Assembly (NCBI GenBank): GCA_910579865.1
Contig: CAJTXA010000005.1
Location: 62,001-126,000 of the forward strand
Length of the DNA stretch: 64,000 bases
Reading direction: 5' to 3'
Source: an uncultured Lachnospiraceae bacterium
GTDB taxonomy: Bacteria > Bacillota > Clostridia > Lachnospirales > Lachnospiraceae
Shown here: positions 1 to 8,753 of the stretch, one piece after another
Layout of the letters: each line of letters opens with the position of its first letter
Numbering within the stretch: position 1 is the stretch's first letter
Notes under the pieces: generated by a model
The model's input: the letters and a program-made list of their open reading frames with translations, nothing else
Told to the model about the DNA's origin: nothing
Databases searched by the model: none
Program-made: the position numbers and the translations under genes

Positions 1-2
1 TT

Positions 3-944
3 GAAATTAGCATGTTATCTCAAACTGGTTGGAATATGCTTAATCCTATTGGTACTTGCGGCAATATGGCACAAGCAGGTGCCGTATTAGCTGTAGCAAT
101 CAAAGCAAAAAATGCAAAAATGAAACAAATTGCTTATCCTTCTGCACTTTCTGCAACATTAGGTATTACAGAACCTGCTGTATTTGGTGTTACATTGCGA
201 TTAGGAAAACCTTTTATTATGTCTATGATTGCTGGTGGTGTTAGTGGATTTTTAGCTTCCATACTTGGTTTAAAAGCAACCGGTATGGCTTTGACAGGTA
301 TTCCAGGAACATTGCTGTATTTGAATAATCAACTTCCTATTTATTTGTTTGTCAATATTGTAGCTATGGCTGTAGCATTTGTTTTAACCTATACTATAGG
401 CTATAAAGAAGTACCTGAAGAAGCGGAGCAAACAGCCATGCCGACACAGACAACTGCAGAAGCTGTTTCTCGTTCAGAAAATTCAGAAGAAGTTGTGTTG
501 TGTGCTGCACTTTCTGGAAAAGCAATACCATTAGAAGAAGTAGAAGACGAAGTATTTAATAAAGGTATGTTAGGACAGGGCATTGCGATTATACCAAAAG
601 AAGGAAAAGTTTTTGCACCTTGTGATGGTGTTATTAGTACAATCCCAAGTACAAGACATGCTGTAGGAATTGCTGGTCCTGCTAATACAGAAATTTTAAT
701 TCATGTAGGTATGGATACCGTTCAACTAGAAGGTAAATTTTTTGATTGTAAAGTTGCAGTGGGTGATGCTATTAAAAAAGGTGATGTACTTCTGGAATTT
801 GACATGAATGAAATACAGTCTGCTGGTTATCAGCTTGTTACACCTATGGTTGTTTGTAATTCAGATAATTATAGCGATATTGTTGTACTTGCTAATGGAG
901 AAATTCAAAGTGGTACAAAATTACTTCAAATTAAAAGTAAATAA
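3..944 (+). CDS. PTS permease EIIBCA, C-terminal part (glucose superfamily; sucrose/beta-glucoside/trehalose type), cut by window edge
   Basis: The frame is open to the left edge, so only the C-terminal part of a sugar-specific PTS permease is present. The first ~130 residues are the end of the membrane EIIC domain, with the family segment LGITEPAVFGVTLR and several hydrophobic helices. A Thr/Glu-rich linker follows, then an EIIA(Glc)-like domain (about residues 160-310) with the phosphorylatable histidine in ILIHVGMDTVQL. Such proteins take up and phosphorylate a sugar using phosphate passed from HPr. The EIIC segment looks closest to sucrose or trehalose permeases, but the substrate cannot be fixed without the missing EIIB and N-terminal EIIC. 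A strong hairpin follows the stop. Confidence 0.9.
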   Translation, partial: EISMLSQTGWNMLNPIGTCGNMAQAGAVLAVAIKAKNAKMKQIAYPSALSATLGITEPAVFGVTLRLGKPFIMSMIAGGVSGFLASILGLKATGMALTGIPGTLLYLNNQLPIYLFVNIVAMAVAFVLTYTIGYKEVPEEAEQTAMPTQTTAEAVSRSENSEEVVLCAALSGKAIPLEEVEDEVFNKGMLGQGIAIIPKEGKVFAPCDGVISTIPSTRHAVGIAGPANTEILIHVGMDTVQLEGKFFDCKVAVGDAIKKGDVLLEFDMNEIQSAGYQLVTPMVVCNSDNYSDIVVLANGEIQSGTKLLQIKSK

Positions 945-984
945 ATTATAAAAAGTCATATAAAAAAGCTAATTTGTAATAATT

Positions 985-1020
985 GCAAGCATGGAAAGGG
1001 ACATTCCTTTCCATGCTTGC
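985..1020 (+). terminator. Perfect 15-bp hairpin after the PTS gene
   Basis: Arms at 985-999 and 1006-1020 are perfect inverted repeats with a 6-nt loop, 40 bp after the PTS stop codon. There is no good U-run after it, so it may be a termination or RNA-stabilising hairpin. The remaining ~130 bp up to the next gene show nothing recognisable. Confidence 0.55.
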
Positions 1021-1154
1021 TGGCTGGGTTCCTCTAAACTCCTAGTGTAAATTTTTTGAAATTTGCAGGTAGTTTTTTGTTTTGCACAGCTCCATTTTTG
1101 GGATCACGAAAAACTCCACTGTACTCAACTGGCTAAAGACATAAATAAAAAATT

Positions 1155-1577
1155 TCACTCATTCCCAAACTCATTCTCTATCTCTTCTAACATTTGTTCA
1201 ATTCGTTTTATCTGTTTTTCACTCAGTTCATTTTTTCCAAAAAAGGAAGCAAATAAATTAGTAAAAGAAGATTGTTCAAAACTCCTTTTCAATCTTTGTT
1301 TAATTACAGCTTGTTCATATTCTAATTTTGTTACATTAGGATAATAAATATGATGTCTACCTTGTTGTACATTTCTAATATATCCTTTTTCACTAATATT
1401 ATATAAAATCGTACTTTTTGTTCCTGTTGCTTGATGAAACCGTTTATTTTCATAGATTTGTTCACTACTAATTCCCTCTGGATGTTCCCAGATAAACTCC
1501 ATAAATTTCAACTCCGTTGCAGATAATTTCTTTCTTCCATCTAAATAGTCAAGTGTATCATTTTTTTTTCGTTTCAT
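1155..1577 (-). CDS. BlaI/MecI/CopY-type winged-helix repressor
   Basis: This 140-residue protein has the layout of the penicillinase-repressor family: an N-terminal winged helix (LSATELKFMEFIWEHPEGISSEQIY, here split as LSATELKFMEFIW and PEGISSEQIY) and a basic, helical C-terminal dimerisation part. Family members bind palindromic operators and are usually inactivated by cleavage through a BlaR1/MecR1 membrane sensor, or respond to metal (CopY). No BlaR1-type sensor, beta-lactamase or copper ATPase is nearby, so the target is unknown. The start has a good ribosome binding site (GTGAGGA). The 69-residue membrane frame upstream on the same strand is the only candidate partner. Confidence 0.85.
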   Translation of the reverse strand: MKRKKNDTLDYLDGRKKLSATELKFMEFIWEHPEGISSEQIYENKRFHQATGTKSTILYNISEKGYIRNVQQGRHHIYYPNVTKLEYEQAVIKQRLKRSFEQSSFTNLFASFFGKNELSEKQIKRIEQMLEEIENEFGNE

Positions 1578-1614
1578 TTTATATCCTCACTTTCTTGTCC
1601 ATATTTCCCTTTTG

Positions 1615-1824
1615 TCATTTAAGCTTCTTTTTATCTATAATCCATGATAAGCTATTTCTATAAGAATAACACTTTTTATATAATATGTCAACAAATATAA
1701 CTAATATAACGAATATAATTGTAATTAAATATAACTTATTGTTTTTTTTAATATACGATATAAAATGACTTTCCAAAATATGAAATTTATCCACTTGAAA
1801 ATACGAATCCATTTTCTTTTGCAT
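1615..1824 (-). CDS. Possible small membrane protein
   Basis: A 69-residue frame with one clear hydrophobic segment (LYLITIIFVILVIFVDILY, about residues 31-49) flanked by lysines and tyrosines. No family is recognised. There is no convincing ribosome binding site at the first ATG; the ATG four codons later is a little better. It starts just past the terminator of the upstream acetyltransferase gene and ends 38 bp before the repressor gene, so it could be co-expressed with that repressor, or it could be chance in very AT-rich DNA. Confidence 0.35.
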   Translation of the reverse strand: MQKKMDSYFQVDKFHILESHFISYIKKNNKLYLITIIFVILVIFVDILYKKCYSYRNSLSWIIDKKKLK

Positions 1825-1826
1825 TT

Positions 1827-1856
1827 AAAAAAAAATACTGACAGTCTATCTGTCAG
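1827..1856 (-). terminator. Intrinsic terminator overlapping a stop codon
   Basis: On the minus strand CTGACAG, a 5-nt loop and CTGTCAG are followed by TA and nine Ts. The left arm is the last sense codons of the acetyltransferase gene and its TAG stop codon lies in the loop, so the terminator is built into the end of the coding region. Confidence 0.85.
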
Positions 1857-2406
1857 CACATACAATTTTATCTGCAACTTTCTCTCCAAATGTATCTATA
1901 TATAATTTAAGGTATTCCTCAAAAGAAATTTCTCTTCCAAAAGAAAGCACTTCCATAGAGACTCCATATAAAACTACCATAAGTTTTGTATCTTTCATTC
2001 CATTTTGATGATAAAATCGTTTTCGATTTCTACGTATCTTTTGTTCTTCTTCTGATAGCATTTTTATCTTTTCACTGGTTGATTCAATCTCCAAAAATAA
2101 ATGAAAGTTGGCATACTTTTCTTTTAATTTTCCCAATACTTCAGACCCAATTCCCATTCCTCTTTTCCCTTTACAGATGGCAAAATAATCTAATAAAACC
2201 ATATCCTTATATAAAATTGTAATTGCAAGTCCACAAAACTCTTCTGGTTCTTTTATAGCAGCCCAAATTTGCATTTTTCCTTCTCTCTGCTTTTGTTCCA
2301 TTATTTGATATGGCTTTCGCTCCTCTTTTGGAAAAGCATCCAAATAAAGTGCCTTTACCTGTCTAGATAACTCTTCTTTTGTATCATCTACCTGTATCAA
2401 TCTCAT
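1846..2406 (-). CDS. GNAT-family N-acetyltransferase
   Basis: A 186-residue protein of the Gcn5-related acetyltransferase superfamily. The acetyl-CoA pyrophosphate-binding loop is visible as KRGMGIGSEVL (about residues 80-90), preceded by the beta-strand VLLDYFAI and followed by a strand LFLEIE. The substrate is not predictable. The C-terminal third (SFEEYLKLYIDTFGEKV) is longer than the minimal fold. The ribosome binding site is weak (AAGAGAAA). It ends inside its own terminator and lies 71 bp downstream of the NYN-domain gene on the same strand. Confidence 0.8.
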   Translation of the reverse strand: MRLIQVDDTKEELSRQVKALYLDAFPKEERKPYQIMEQKQREGKMQIWAAIKEPEEFCGLAITILYKDMVLLDYFAICKGKRGMGIGSEVLGKLKEKYANFHLFLEIESTSEKIKMLSEEEQKIRRNRKRFYHQNGMKDTKLMVVLYGVSMEVLSFGREISFEEYLKLYIDTFGEKVADKIVCADR

Positions 2407-2477
2407 ACTAATTTCTCTTTTCTATTTTTTCTTTATCTGATACCCGCTGCCAGTCTATAGCTTTCAGAAAGCTGTCA

Positions 2478-3323
2478 TTATGTTATAACTTCGATTATAG
2501 AATTCTGATTTTTATTTTCTTCATCTGCTACTGTCTGCCGCATATGATAAAATTGTTTTAGAATTGGCTTAATCAATTTATACATCTGTCCGCCATCTTT
2601 CTGCCCATATTTTTTTATCATCTCACGATGTATCTGTTGAAGCTGCTTTGCATTATATCGATGAAGCATCTTCACAATCCATCCAATCACTTCTCTACTT
2701 TTTTCATCGGAAAGAACTCCTTGAATCAATATCTCTTCTTCTGAATACTCAAACTCAATTGATTCTGGTGCTACATTATCCAAAGTAAGAATTTGTATCT
2801 TCATCGCTTCTGATTCGGTATCAGCTACATTCTCGTTTTGATTTTCTCCATTTCCTTGTTCTTCCTGTTTTTCTGAACTTTCTTGATCCTCTTGTTTTAT
2901 CAAATTTTTCCCAGTTGAAACTTTTTCTATTGAAGCCTTTTCTGCTTTCTGTTTAACACTACGGATCAATTCTGCCTGAGACAAACGAGATACATTCCTC
3001 TCTCTATCACTCCAAAATCGAATCATTGCATCATACCCAGTATCATTCGATATAATAATATACTGTGTTTTTGCCCCTGTTTTCATTAAAAATCCCAGAT
3101 AGGAAACTAACTGAAAATCAAGTGCATTATTTCCAGTATAGCATTTTATCATAGTAAAACGTTCTTTGTATGATAAAACAAATTCTAAATCATTATAGGA
3201 AAGGAATGGCGTATTTTCTGTATAAAACAATAAAATATCGTCTGTATTTGCTACAAGCTGAAACAAATGTTTCCAGACTGCTCCAACATTTTCGGTATCC
3301 ACCAGATAAACTTTCTTTGCCAT
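2478..3323 (-). CDS. NYN/PIN-like domain protein
   Basis: This 281-residue protein starts with a PIN-like NYN fold: VYLVDTENVG (first acidic residues), NALDFQL (central Asp) and IISNDTGYD (late Asp pair), the pattern of metal-dependent NYN ribonucleases and LabA/DUF88 relatives. A Glu/Gln/Lys-rich linker (about residues 130-180) leads to a helical C-terminal part, possibly a small binding domain. RNA cleavage is the family's usual role, but a target is not known. I place the start at 3323 rather than upstream because GGAGG lies 6 nt before this ATG and because a strong promoter lies over the longer frame. Confidence 0.75.
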   Translation of the reverse strand: MAKKVYLVDTENVGAVWKHLFQLVANTDDILLFYTENTPFLSYNDLEFVLSYKERFTMIKCYTGNNALDFQLVSYLGFLMKTGAKTQYIIISNDTGYDAMIRFWSDRERNVSRLSQAELIRSVKQKAEKASIEKVSTGKNLIKQEDQESSEKQEEQGNGENQNENVADTESEAMKIQILTLDNVAPESIEFEYSEEEILIQGVLSDEKSREVIGWIVKMLHRYNAKQLQQIHREMIKKYGQKDGGQMYKLIKPILKQFYHMRQTVADEENKNQNSIIEVIT

Positions 3324-3357
3324 ATGTCCTCCATTTCTTTCTGGCAGCGTTAATTTT

Positions 3358-3386
3358 ATTATAACGAAAAATATCCTCTTTCGCAA
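3358..3386 (-). promoter_or_regulatory. Sigma-A-type promoter of the NYN gene
   Basis: On the minus strand TTGCGA, a 17-bp spacer and TATAAT. Transcription would start near 3350, downstream of the longer in-frame ATG at 3386, which supports the start at 3323. Confidence 0.75.
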
Positions 3387-3577
3387 GATTTTCCTTATTC
3401 AATCGGTACTTTTTTCCCTTTTATTCTTTTCAATCTTATCTTTTCTATTCAAAATCTCCACACAAACTCCATATTTTTATGCTATAATAAATCTAATTTC
3501 AAGTTCCTAATACCATATAGCTCTTATATTTATAATAAATAAAAAAGATAAATCTTATTTACAACACGGAGATAACT

Positions 3578-4249
3578 ATGAAACAAATATTAATTATTGA
3601 AGATGAACCTGATATTCAAGAAATACTATGTGCCTATTTAAGAAATGCTGGTTACTGTCCTACTGCCGCCAGTGATGGATTAGAAGCAATGGATTTTTTT
3701 CGAAAAAACACATTTCATCTTATTCTATTAGACTTGATGCTTCCAAAAATAAGTGGTTATCATGTCTGTAGACTAATTCGAGAGGAATCTTCTGTTCCCA
3801 TTATTATGCTTACTGCCCTAGATTCCGAAGAAGATCAGTTAAAAGGTTTTGACTATATCATCGATGATTATATCACAAAACCTTTTTCTATGCCTATTCT
3901 TCTAAAAAAAATTGCTGCGATTTTAAGAAGAACCGATCCAAAAGAATCTGATGAGCATTGCCTATCCTATAAAAATCTTTCCTTAAATTTAGATGCCTAT
4001 CAAGCCACCTTATCTGGAACTCCTTTAGAACTTACAGCCAGAGAATTTGATCTGTTAAAAGAACTGATTGAAAATCAAGGAAAAGTTTTAACGAGAGCCA
4101 TGTTAGTAGGACGCATTTGGAATTATGATTTTTTAGGAGATGAACGAATTGTGGATACTCATATCAAAAATCTTCGAAAAAAAATAAAAGAAAACTATAT
4201 TGAAACTGTGAGAGGAGTTGGATATCGTGTGGAAAAAATCAAATATTAA
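3578..4249 (+). CDS. OmpR/PhoB-family response regulator
   Basis: A 223-residue regulator. The receiver domain (1-115) has the acidic pocket E8-D9, phospho-acceptor D52 in LILLDLMLP, T79 in MLTA and K101 in YITKPFS. The C-terminal winged helix (about 128-222) carries LTAREFDLLKELIENQGKV and VDTHIKNLRKKI. It heads a five-gene operon with a histidine kinase (23-bp overlap), an ABC ATPase and two permeases, and most likely controls that transporter. A ribosome binding site (ACGGAGAT) precedes the ATG. TATAAT-like sequences lie upstream, but I could not find a convincing -35 element. Confidence 0.93.
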   Translation: MKQILIIEDEPDIQEILCAYLRNAGYCPTAASDGLEAMDFFRKNTFHLILLDLMLPKISGYHVCRLIREESSVPIIMLTALDSEEDQLKGFDYIIDDYITKPFSMPILLKKIAAILRRTDPKESDEHCLSYKNLSLNLDAYQATLSGTPLELTAREFDLLKELIENQGKVLTRAMLVGRIWNYDFLGDERIVDTHIKNLRKKIKENYIETVRGVGYRVEKIKY

Positions 4250-5693
4250 AAAGCTAGAAAAAAAAACCAGTTTAACACTCCATATTTTTCTTTTAACTAC
4301 ATTTTTACTATTTGCTGTCTGTGGAATTACCTATACATTTATTGCATGGGCAACCCCAGCCACTTGGCTCTCGATAGCAGTACAAGATATCAATGACAAT
4401 ACTTTAGAACTTCTTAAGCAGCTAGAACAATCCCAACGTACCAAAGCAAATGAAATTATTCAAGAATTCCTACAAAAAAATGCAGTCGGTATCACAATTA
4501 CTAATGAAGAAGGACTGATTCAATCCTATCAGTATGAAGTAAAAGATGCTATTTTTCAAACTGATATTGCTGTTGTCACCTCTGCCGAATCAGAAGTTCC
4601 TTTCCATATTAGTTCTGAACTAGAGCTGTCAACTGGAACGCCTTTTCCTTTCCGTTTCTCTTCTGAAGACACAGTTTATTTTTTAACAGTACATCCAAAA
4701 TTTACTACAACTATTAACCAAACAGAAAAAGCACTTTTAAAAGTATTGCCGACATTAGCTATTTTTATATTATTTCTTTCTTTTACAGTTGCCTTTTTCT
4801 ATTCCTATTATATTACACGTCCTATTCTTCGCCTTAGTAAAGTGTCTGAAAAGATGGCTGTTCTTGATTTTTCTCTAACCTGTAACGAAAATCGTAAAGA
4901 CGAAATTGGAATCCTAAGTCAAAATTTAAACCGACTATCAGAGCACTTAACCTCTGCTCTTTCCAATCTAAAAAAAGCAAACCAAGCTTTGCAAAAAGAT
5001 ATGGAAAAAGAACGTCAATTAAAAAAACAACAAACCACCTTTTTTTCTGCTGCCTCTCATGAACTAAAAACTCCTATTACAATCTTAAAAGGACAGCTTT
5101 CTGGTATGTTAGCAGGAATCGATATTTACCAAAACCGTGACAAATACCTTGCTCGCTCTTTAGCTGTTACAAATCGAATGGATGCACTAGTAAAAGAACT
5201 TTTAACTATTTCACGTATTGAAACAATTGATTCCCTTGTTACTTCTTCCACCTGTTCTCTTTTTTGGCTTGTTGAACAGGCTCTTTGCCAAATACAAGAA
5301 CTGATAGAACTGCATCAACATACACTAAAAATCGATATTGATTCCAATTTTTTATTACAAGGAGATGTTACTCTTTTAAAACGAGCCATTACCAATCTGC
5401 TTTCCAATGCAGCACTATACTCTCCTCCCCATTCTCAAATCCAAATTATATTACAGCAAAAAGAGAAAGGTGCCTCTTTACAAATTGAAAACAGCAATGT
5501 CACCATACCAGAAGAAGCACTTCCTAATTTATTTCATGCCTTTTATCGTGTAGAAGCTTCTAGAAACCGCAACACTGGTGGAAGCGGTTTAGGACTCTAT
5601 TTAGTAAAACGTATTTTTGATCTGCATGGATATACCTATCATATTTTTAACCATCAAAATAGTGTTGTTACATGTATTCATTTTTACAAATAA
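4227..5693 (+). CDS. Membrane sensor histidine kinase
   Basis: A 488-residue HisKA-type kinase. There is a transmembrane helix near residues 18-43, an extracytoplasmic domain of about 130 residues, a second helix near 170-195 (LAIFILFLSFTVAFFYSYYI) and a HAMP linker. The phospho-acceptor is H278 in SHELKTP. The ATP-binding domain has the N-box LLSNAALYSP and G-box GGSGLGLYLVKRI (from 451). I choose the GTG at 4227 because AGAGGAG lies 9 nt upstream; a TTG at 4218 abuts the ribosome binding site. It overlaps the response-regulator gene by 23 bp, showing a cognate pair. The signal is unknown; the linked transporter suggests envelope stress, a peptide or an antimicrobial. Confidence 0.92.
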   Translation: MWKKSNIKKLEKKTSLTLHIFLLTTFLLFAVCGITYTFIAWATPATWLSIAVQDINDNTLELLKQLEQSQRTKANEIIQEFLQKNAVGITITNEEGLIQSYQYEVKDAIFQTDIAVVTSAESEVPFHISSELELSTGTPFPFRFSSEDTVYFLTVHPKFTTTINQTEKALLKVLPTLAIFILFLSFTVAFFYSYYITRPILRLSKVSEKMAVLDFSLTCNENRKDEIGILSQNLNRLSEHLTSALSNLKKANQALQKDMEKERQLKKQQTTFFSAASHELKTPITILKGQLSGMLAGIDIYQNRDKYLARSLAVTNRMDALVKELLTISRIETIDSLVTSSTCSLFWLVEQALCQIQELIELHQHTLKIDIDSNFLLQGDVTLLKRAITNLLSNAALYSPPHSQIQIILQQKEKGASLQIENSNVTIPEEALPNLFHAFYRVEASRNRNTGGSGLGLYLVKRIFDLHGYTYHIFNHQNSVVTCIHFYK

Positions 5694-5745
5694 AAATACC
5701 ATATACAGAAAACCAAACTTATTATTCGAAAGGAGTATTGATTTT

Positions 5746-6480
5746 ATGAAAATAGAAATCAACCATTTAAACATGATTTACCCAGGAGGAAAGCAAGCTC
5801 TTAAAGATATTTCTTTTACTTTACAATCTCCTAATCTAATTGGTCTTTTAGGCCCAAATGGAGCTGGAAAATCTACTCTTATGCAGCTACTTGTCGCTGC
5901 TCTAAAACCAACCAGTGGAAGTATATTATTAAATGGTACCCCACTAACTCAATGTGAAACACAATTAAAGTCCTCTTTAGGTTATCTTCCTCAAAATTTT
6001 GGTCTATATCAAGAATTAACAATTCAGCAATTTTTAGACTATATGGCAGCCTTAAAAAACATCCCTAACAGCAAACAAGCCATTCAAAAAGCGTTAGAAT
6101 CCACCAACCTACAGGCCTTAAACCGCACTCGTATCCGTACTCTGTCTGGCGGTCAAAAACAGCGAGTTGGCATTGCACAAGCTCTATTAGGGGATCCTTC
6201 TTTTCTAATCTTTGATGAACCCACTGTAGGACTTGATCCAGAAGAACGGTTGAATTTCCGCAATCTATTCTCTTCTATTGCAAAAGAAAAGGAACGATTG
6301 GTTCTTCTCTCTACCCATATTATAGAGGACATCCATTCTGTTTCTAGTCAATTAATCGTTATTCACGAAGGAGAAATTTGCTTTTTAGGAACTGCCTTTG
6401 AACTTATAAGTCAAACAGCTTCTGATACATTAGAAGATGCCTATTTAAAACTAATTCATCATCCAAATGCGAAAAACTAG
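5746..6480 (+). CDS. ABC transporter ATP-binding protein
   Basis: A 244-residue ABC ATPase. Walker A GPNGAGKST (36-44), Q-loop at PQN (Gln83), signature LSGGQ (133-137), Walker B FLIFDE (153-158) and the switch His in STHIIED are all intact. The sequence class matches the ABC-2/CcmA type that energises peptide, antibiotic or drug export. The start has GAAAGGAG about 10 nt upstream; the longer open frame is discarded. It sits between the kinase and the two permeases and most likely powers both as a heteromeric transporter. Confidence 0.93.
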   Translation: MKIEINHLNMIYPGGKQALKDISFTLQSPNLIGLLGPNGAGKSTLMQLLVAALKPTSGSILLNGTPLTQCETQLKSSLGYLPQNFGLYQELTIQQFLDYMAALKNIPNSKQAIQKALESTNLQALNRTRIRTLSGGQKQRVGIAQALLGDPSFLIFDEPTVGLDPEERLNFRNLFSSIAKEKERLVLLSTHIIEDIHSVSSQLIVIHEGEICFLGTAFELISQTASDTLEDAYLKLIHHPNAKN

Positions 6481-6494
6481 AAAGGAAAAAAACA

Positions 6495-8753
6495 ATGCGC
6501 CAAACGAATTTTAACTTATTTTATAAAATAGTAAAAGCAGAAACACATCGCCTACTTCACTATCCAATTGCTTTGCTGATAATAGGAATCACATTCATTT
6601 CTCCTATTATTGGGCTGAAACTATATCATCCAATTCCATCTACTTCCTCTAGTACTTATATTGTCTCTTTAAACAGTGCCTATCTTGGGAATTTTGTACT
6701 AACAGGTGCATTAATTGGATCCATCAGCTTTGCTCTACTTACTGCTCTTACCTTAAACCGTGACCGCCACGCTCGGATCGATCCTATCCTTCAGGCAATT
6801 TTGCCACCCTATTATACCATACTAAGCCGTGTATTTTCCCTATTGATTCTTGCTCTATTTACACAAGGAATCACTCTTTTACTTTGGCTTCCCTACACAA
6901 TCCATAAAATGGACTTTCATTTTCGTCTAGACTGGTATCTGCAATTTTATCTTATTGTTATGCTGCCTGCTCTAATCTTTGCTATTTTATTTGTTGCATC
7001 CATTTATCAGATTTGTTGCCACTTTGAGCTTAGTTTATTTTCCTTTTTTGTAATTACTTTATGTAGTTTAATTATTTGGTATTCCAAATGGATGCTTCGT
7101 TGGATCAATCCTCCAATTATTTCTCTGTCAGATGACTTTGGAAATTATCGATTATTTTTAACACTTTGTTATAATCGACTTTTTCTTTTTTGCTTTACAA
7201 CTGGCCTTTTCGCTCTCTCCTTTCTATGGAATCGGCGTTATCAAAAAAACTGGTTTCGTTCTATTCCATATAACCTAAAAAAATGGCAGTACCCGCTTTT
7301 TGGAGTTTTATTTTTATCACTTTCTGTTTTTTGTTATATCTGGCAACCTTTTTTTGACCATAGTGGATATGCAACCAATAATGGCTCTTATAGTTTTGAA
7401 TATTCCGATTATGTTTTTTGGAATTCCATCTCTGCTGAAATTACGCCGCACCCCAATACAGGAAGAATCTCTGGTAAAGCAATCTACCATATAGAAAATA
7501 CCAGTTCAACAGAAGAAACGATTCAATTTTCTATTGTACCTGGTCTAACTATAAAATCTGTTTTATGGGACGGAAATCCGATCCCCTTTCAAGACCTTCA
7601 CAATGATAACAGAAATAGAAAAAATATTGAAATAACAATTCCTGCTCTTTCTGCAAAAGATATGACTATTGTTTGGAGTGGATTTCCACAAGAATGGAAT
7701 ATTCTCTCTGCCACACCTGGAAGTCTTGAAATCAGCAAAGATTATCTTTATCTACTAGGTCCAACTTTAATGCCTCAACCAGAAACATTTACAAAGCGTT
7801 CTTCTTTAGAACCAACTGTCGATATAAAAATTACTCTTCCTTCTGGTATAACACCTGTCTTTTTTGGAAAAGTCTATTCTGTTGAACAATTAGAAGAAAC
7901 AAAATCTGGCGTAATCTGGCATATTACAAATTTTAGTCCAAATATCTATCTTTATGGTGGAAATTATACTTTTGAAACAATTGATCTTGAAAAGGATTCT
8001 TCTGTTCGATTTTATTATAGTAATACACAAAAAGACCTGATGGAAGAATATCAAGTCGATGAACTGTTAAAACAGATCTTTCTCTATTGTAATTCCCACT
8101 ATGGACACCTTAATTTTGAAGGAGAAAATGGTTTAAGTTTAATTGAAATTCTCTCTATTGGTGGAGGTTATGCTGGCAGAGGCAGCAGTGTAATGGGAGA
8201 AGATAGCTTTTATCGGCAAAATTTCGAAGATACATTAAAAGGCAATGGTGGTGATGAAGTACTTGCTCATGAAATTATTCATCAATGGTGGGGACTTGGC
8301 AATATGTTTCCTATAGAAGATTTTGAAGATCTATGGTCTTCGGAAGGACTTACAGTTTATACTACTTACCGCTTAATGAAAGAACTGTATGGAGCAGAGT
8401 ATGCAGAAAAAAATTATATCGCTATATGGCAGCAAAAATTAGCCGACTATTACCAAAATTTTTACGTTCGCCATCCAGAATATTTTCATCTGCTTCCAAA
8501 AAATTATCAAGATCTTCTTACCAATAATTTCTATCGTATTCGGCAATACTGTGAAATGCCTTTAAAAATATTAAAAGCAGAACAATTAGTTGGCGGAGAG
8601 GAAGCAATGGATCAAATTTTAAGCAGTCTTTTTCAAAGAGAACTTGATCCTTCCTATCCTTATCTTACCTATGATGATTTTCTTAATGCTTGCAACTTAA
8701 CAAGGGAGGATTTAAACATTGAACTTACTAACAACGAATCAAATCTTTATTAA
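6495..8753 (+). CDS. ABC-2 permease fused to an extracellular M1-type metallopeptidase domain
   Basis: This 752-residue protein has about seven membrane segments in its first ~290 residues (for example PIALLIIGITFISPIIGL and FAILFVASIYQICC), as in ABC-2 permeases. The remaining ~460 residues resemble the M1 aminopeptidase fold: a beta-rich part, then HEIIH (H592 first) followed by a glutamate in LWSSEGLT, the zinc-ligand pattern. The gap from HExxH to that Glu is 20 residues rather than the classical 18. No GAMEN exopeptidase motif is seen; GGGYAGRGSSVMGED occupies the equivalent place. ABC permease/M1 fusions are known from genome annotation but their substrates are not. The start has AGAAAGGA upstream; the next permease overlaps it by 35 bp. 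Confidence 0.85.
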   Translation: MRQTNFNLFYKIVKAETHRLLHYPIALLIIGITFISPIIGLKLYHPIPSTSSSTYIVSLNSAYLGNFVLTGALIGSISFALLTALTLNRDRHARIDPILQAILPPYYTILSRVFSLLILALFTQGITLLLWLPYTIHKMDFHFRLDWYLQFYLIVMLPALIFAILFVASIYQICCHFELSLFSFFVITLCSLIIWYSKWMLRWINPPIISLSDDFGNYRLFLTLCYNRLFLFCFTTGLFALSFLWNRRYQKNWFRSIPYNLKKWQYPLFGVLFLSLSVFCYIWQPFFDHSGYATNNGSYSFEYSDYVFWNSISAEITPHPNTGRISGKAIYHIENTSSTEETIQFSIVPGLTIKSVLWDGNPIPFQDLHNDNRNRKNIEITIPALSAKDMTIVWSGFPQEWNILSATPGSLEISKDYLYLLGPTLMPQPETFTKRSSLEPTVDIKITLPSGITPVFFGKVYSVEQLEETKSGVIWHITNFSPNIYLYGGNYTFETIDLEKDSSVRFYYSNTQKDLMEEYQVDELLKQIFLYCNSHYGHLNFEGENGLSLIEILSIGGGYAGRGSSVMGEDSFYRQNFEDTLKGNGGDEVLAHEIIHQWWGLGNMFPIEDFEDLWSSEGLTVYTTYRLMKELYGAEYAEKNYIAIWQQKLADYYQNFYVRHPEYFHLLPKNYQDLLTNNFYRIRQYCEMPLKILKAEQLVGGEEAMDQILSSLFQRELDPSYPYLTYDDFLNACNLTREDLNIELTNNESNLY

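Noticed and set aside
1063..1344. Plus-strand 93-codon open frame after the PTS gene
   Set aside because: It lies mostly antisense to the BlaI-type repressor, has no ribosome binding site and its translation looks like no protein family.
3460..3577. Promoter for the response-regulator operon from TATAAT-like boxes at 3483 and 3531
   Set aside because: Neither has an acceptable -35 element at the right distance, so no promoter is called.
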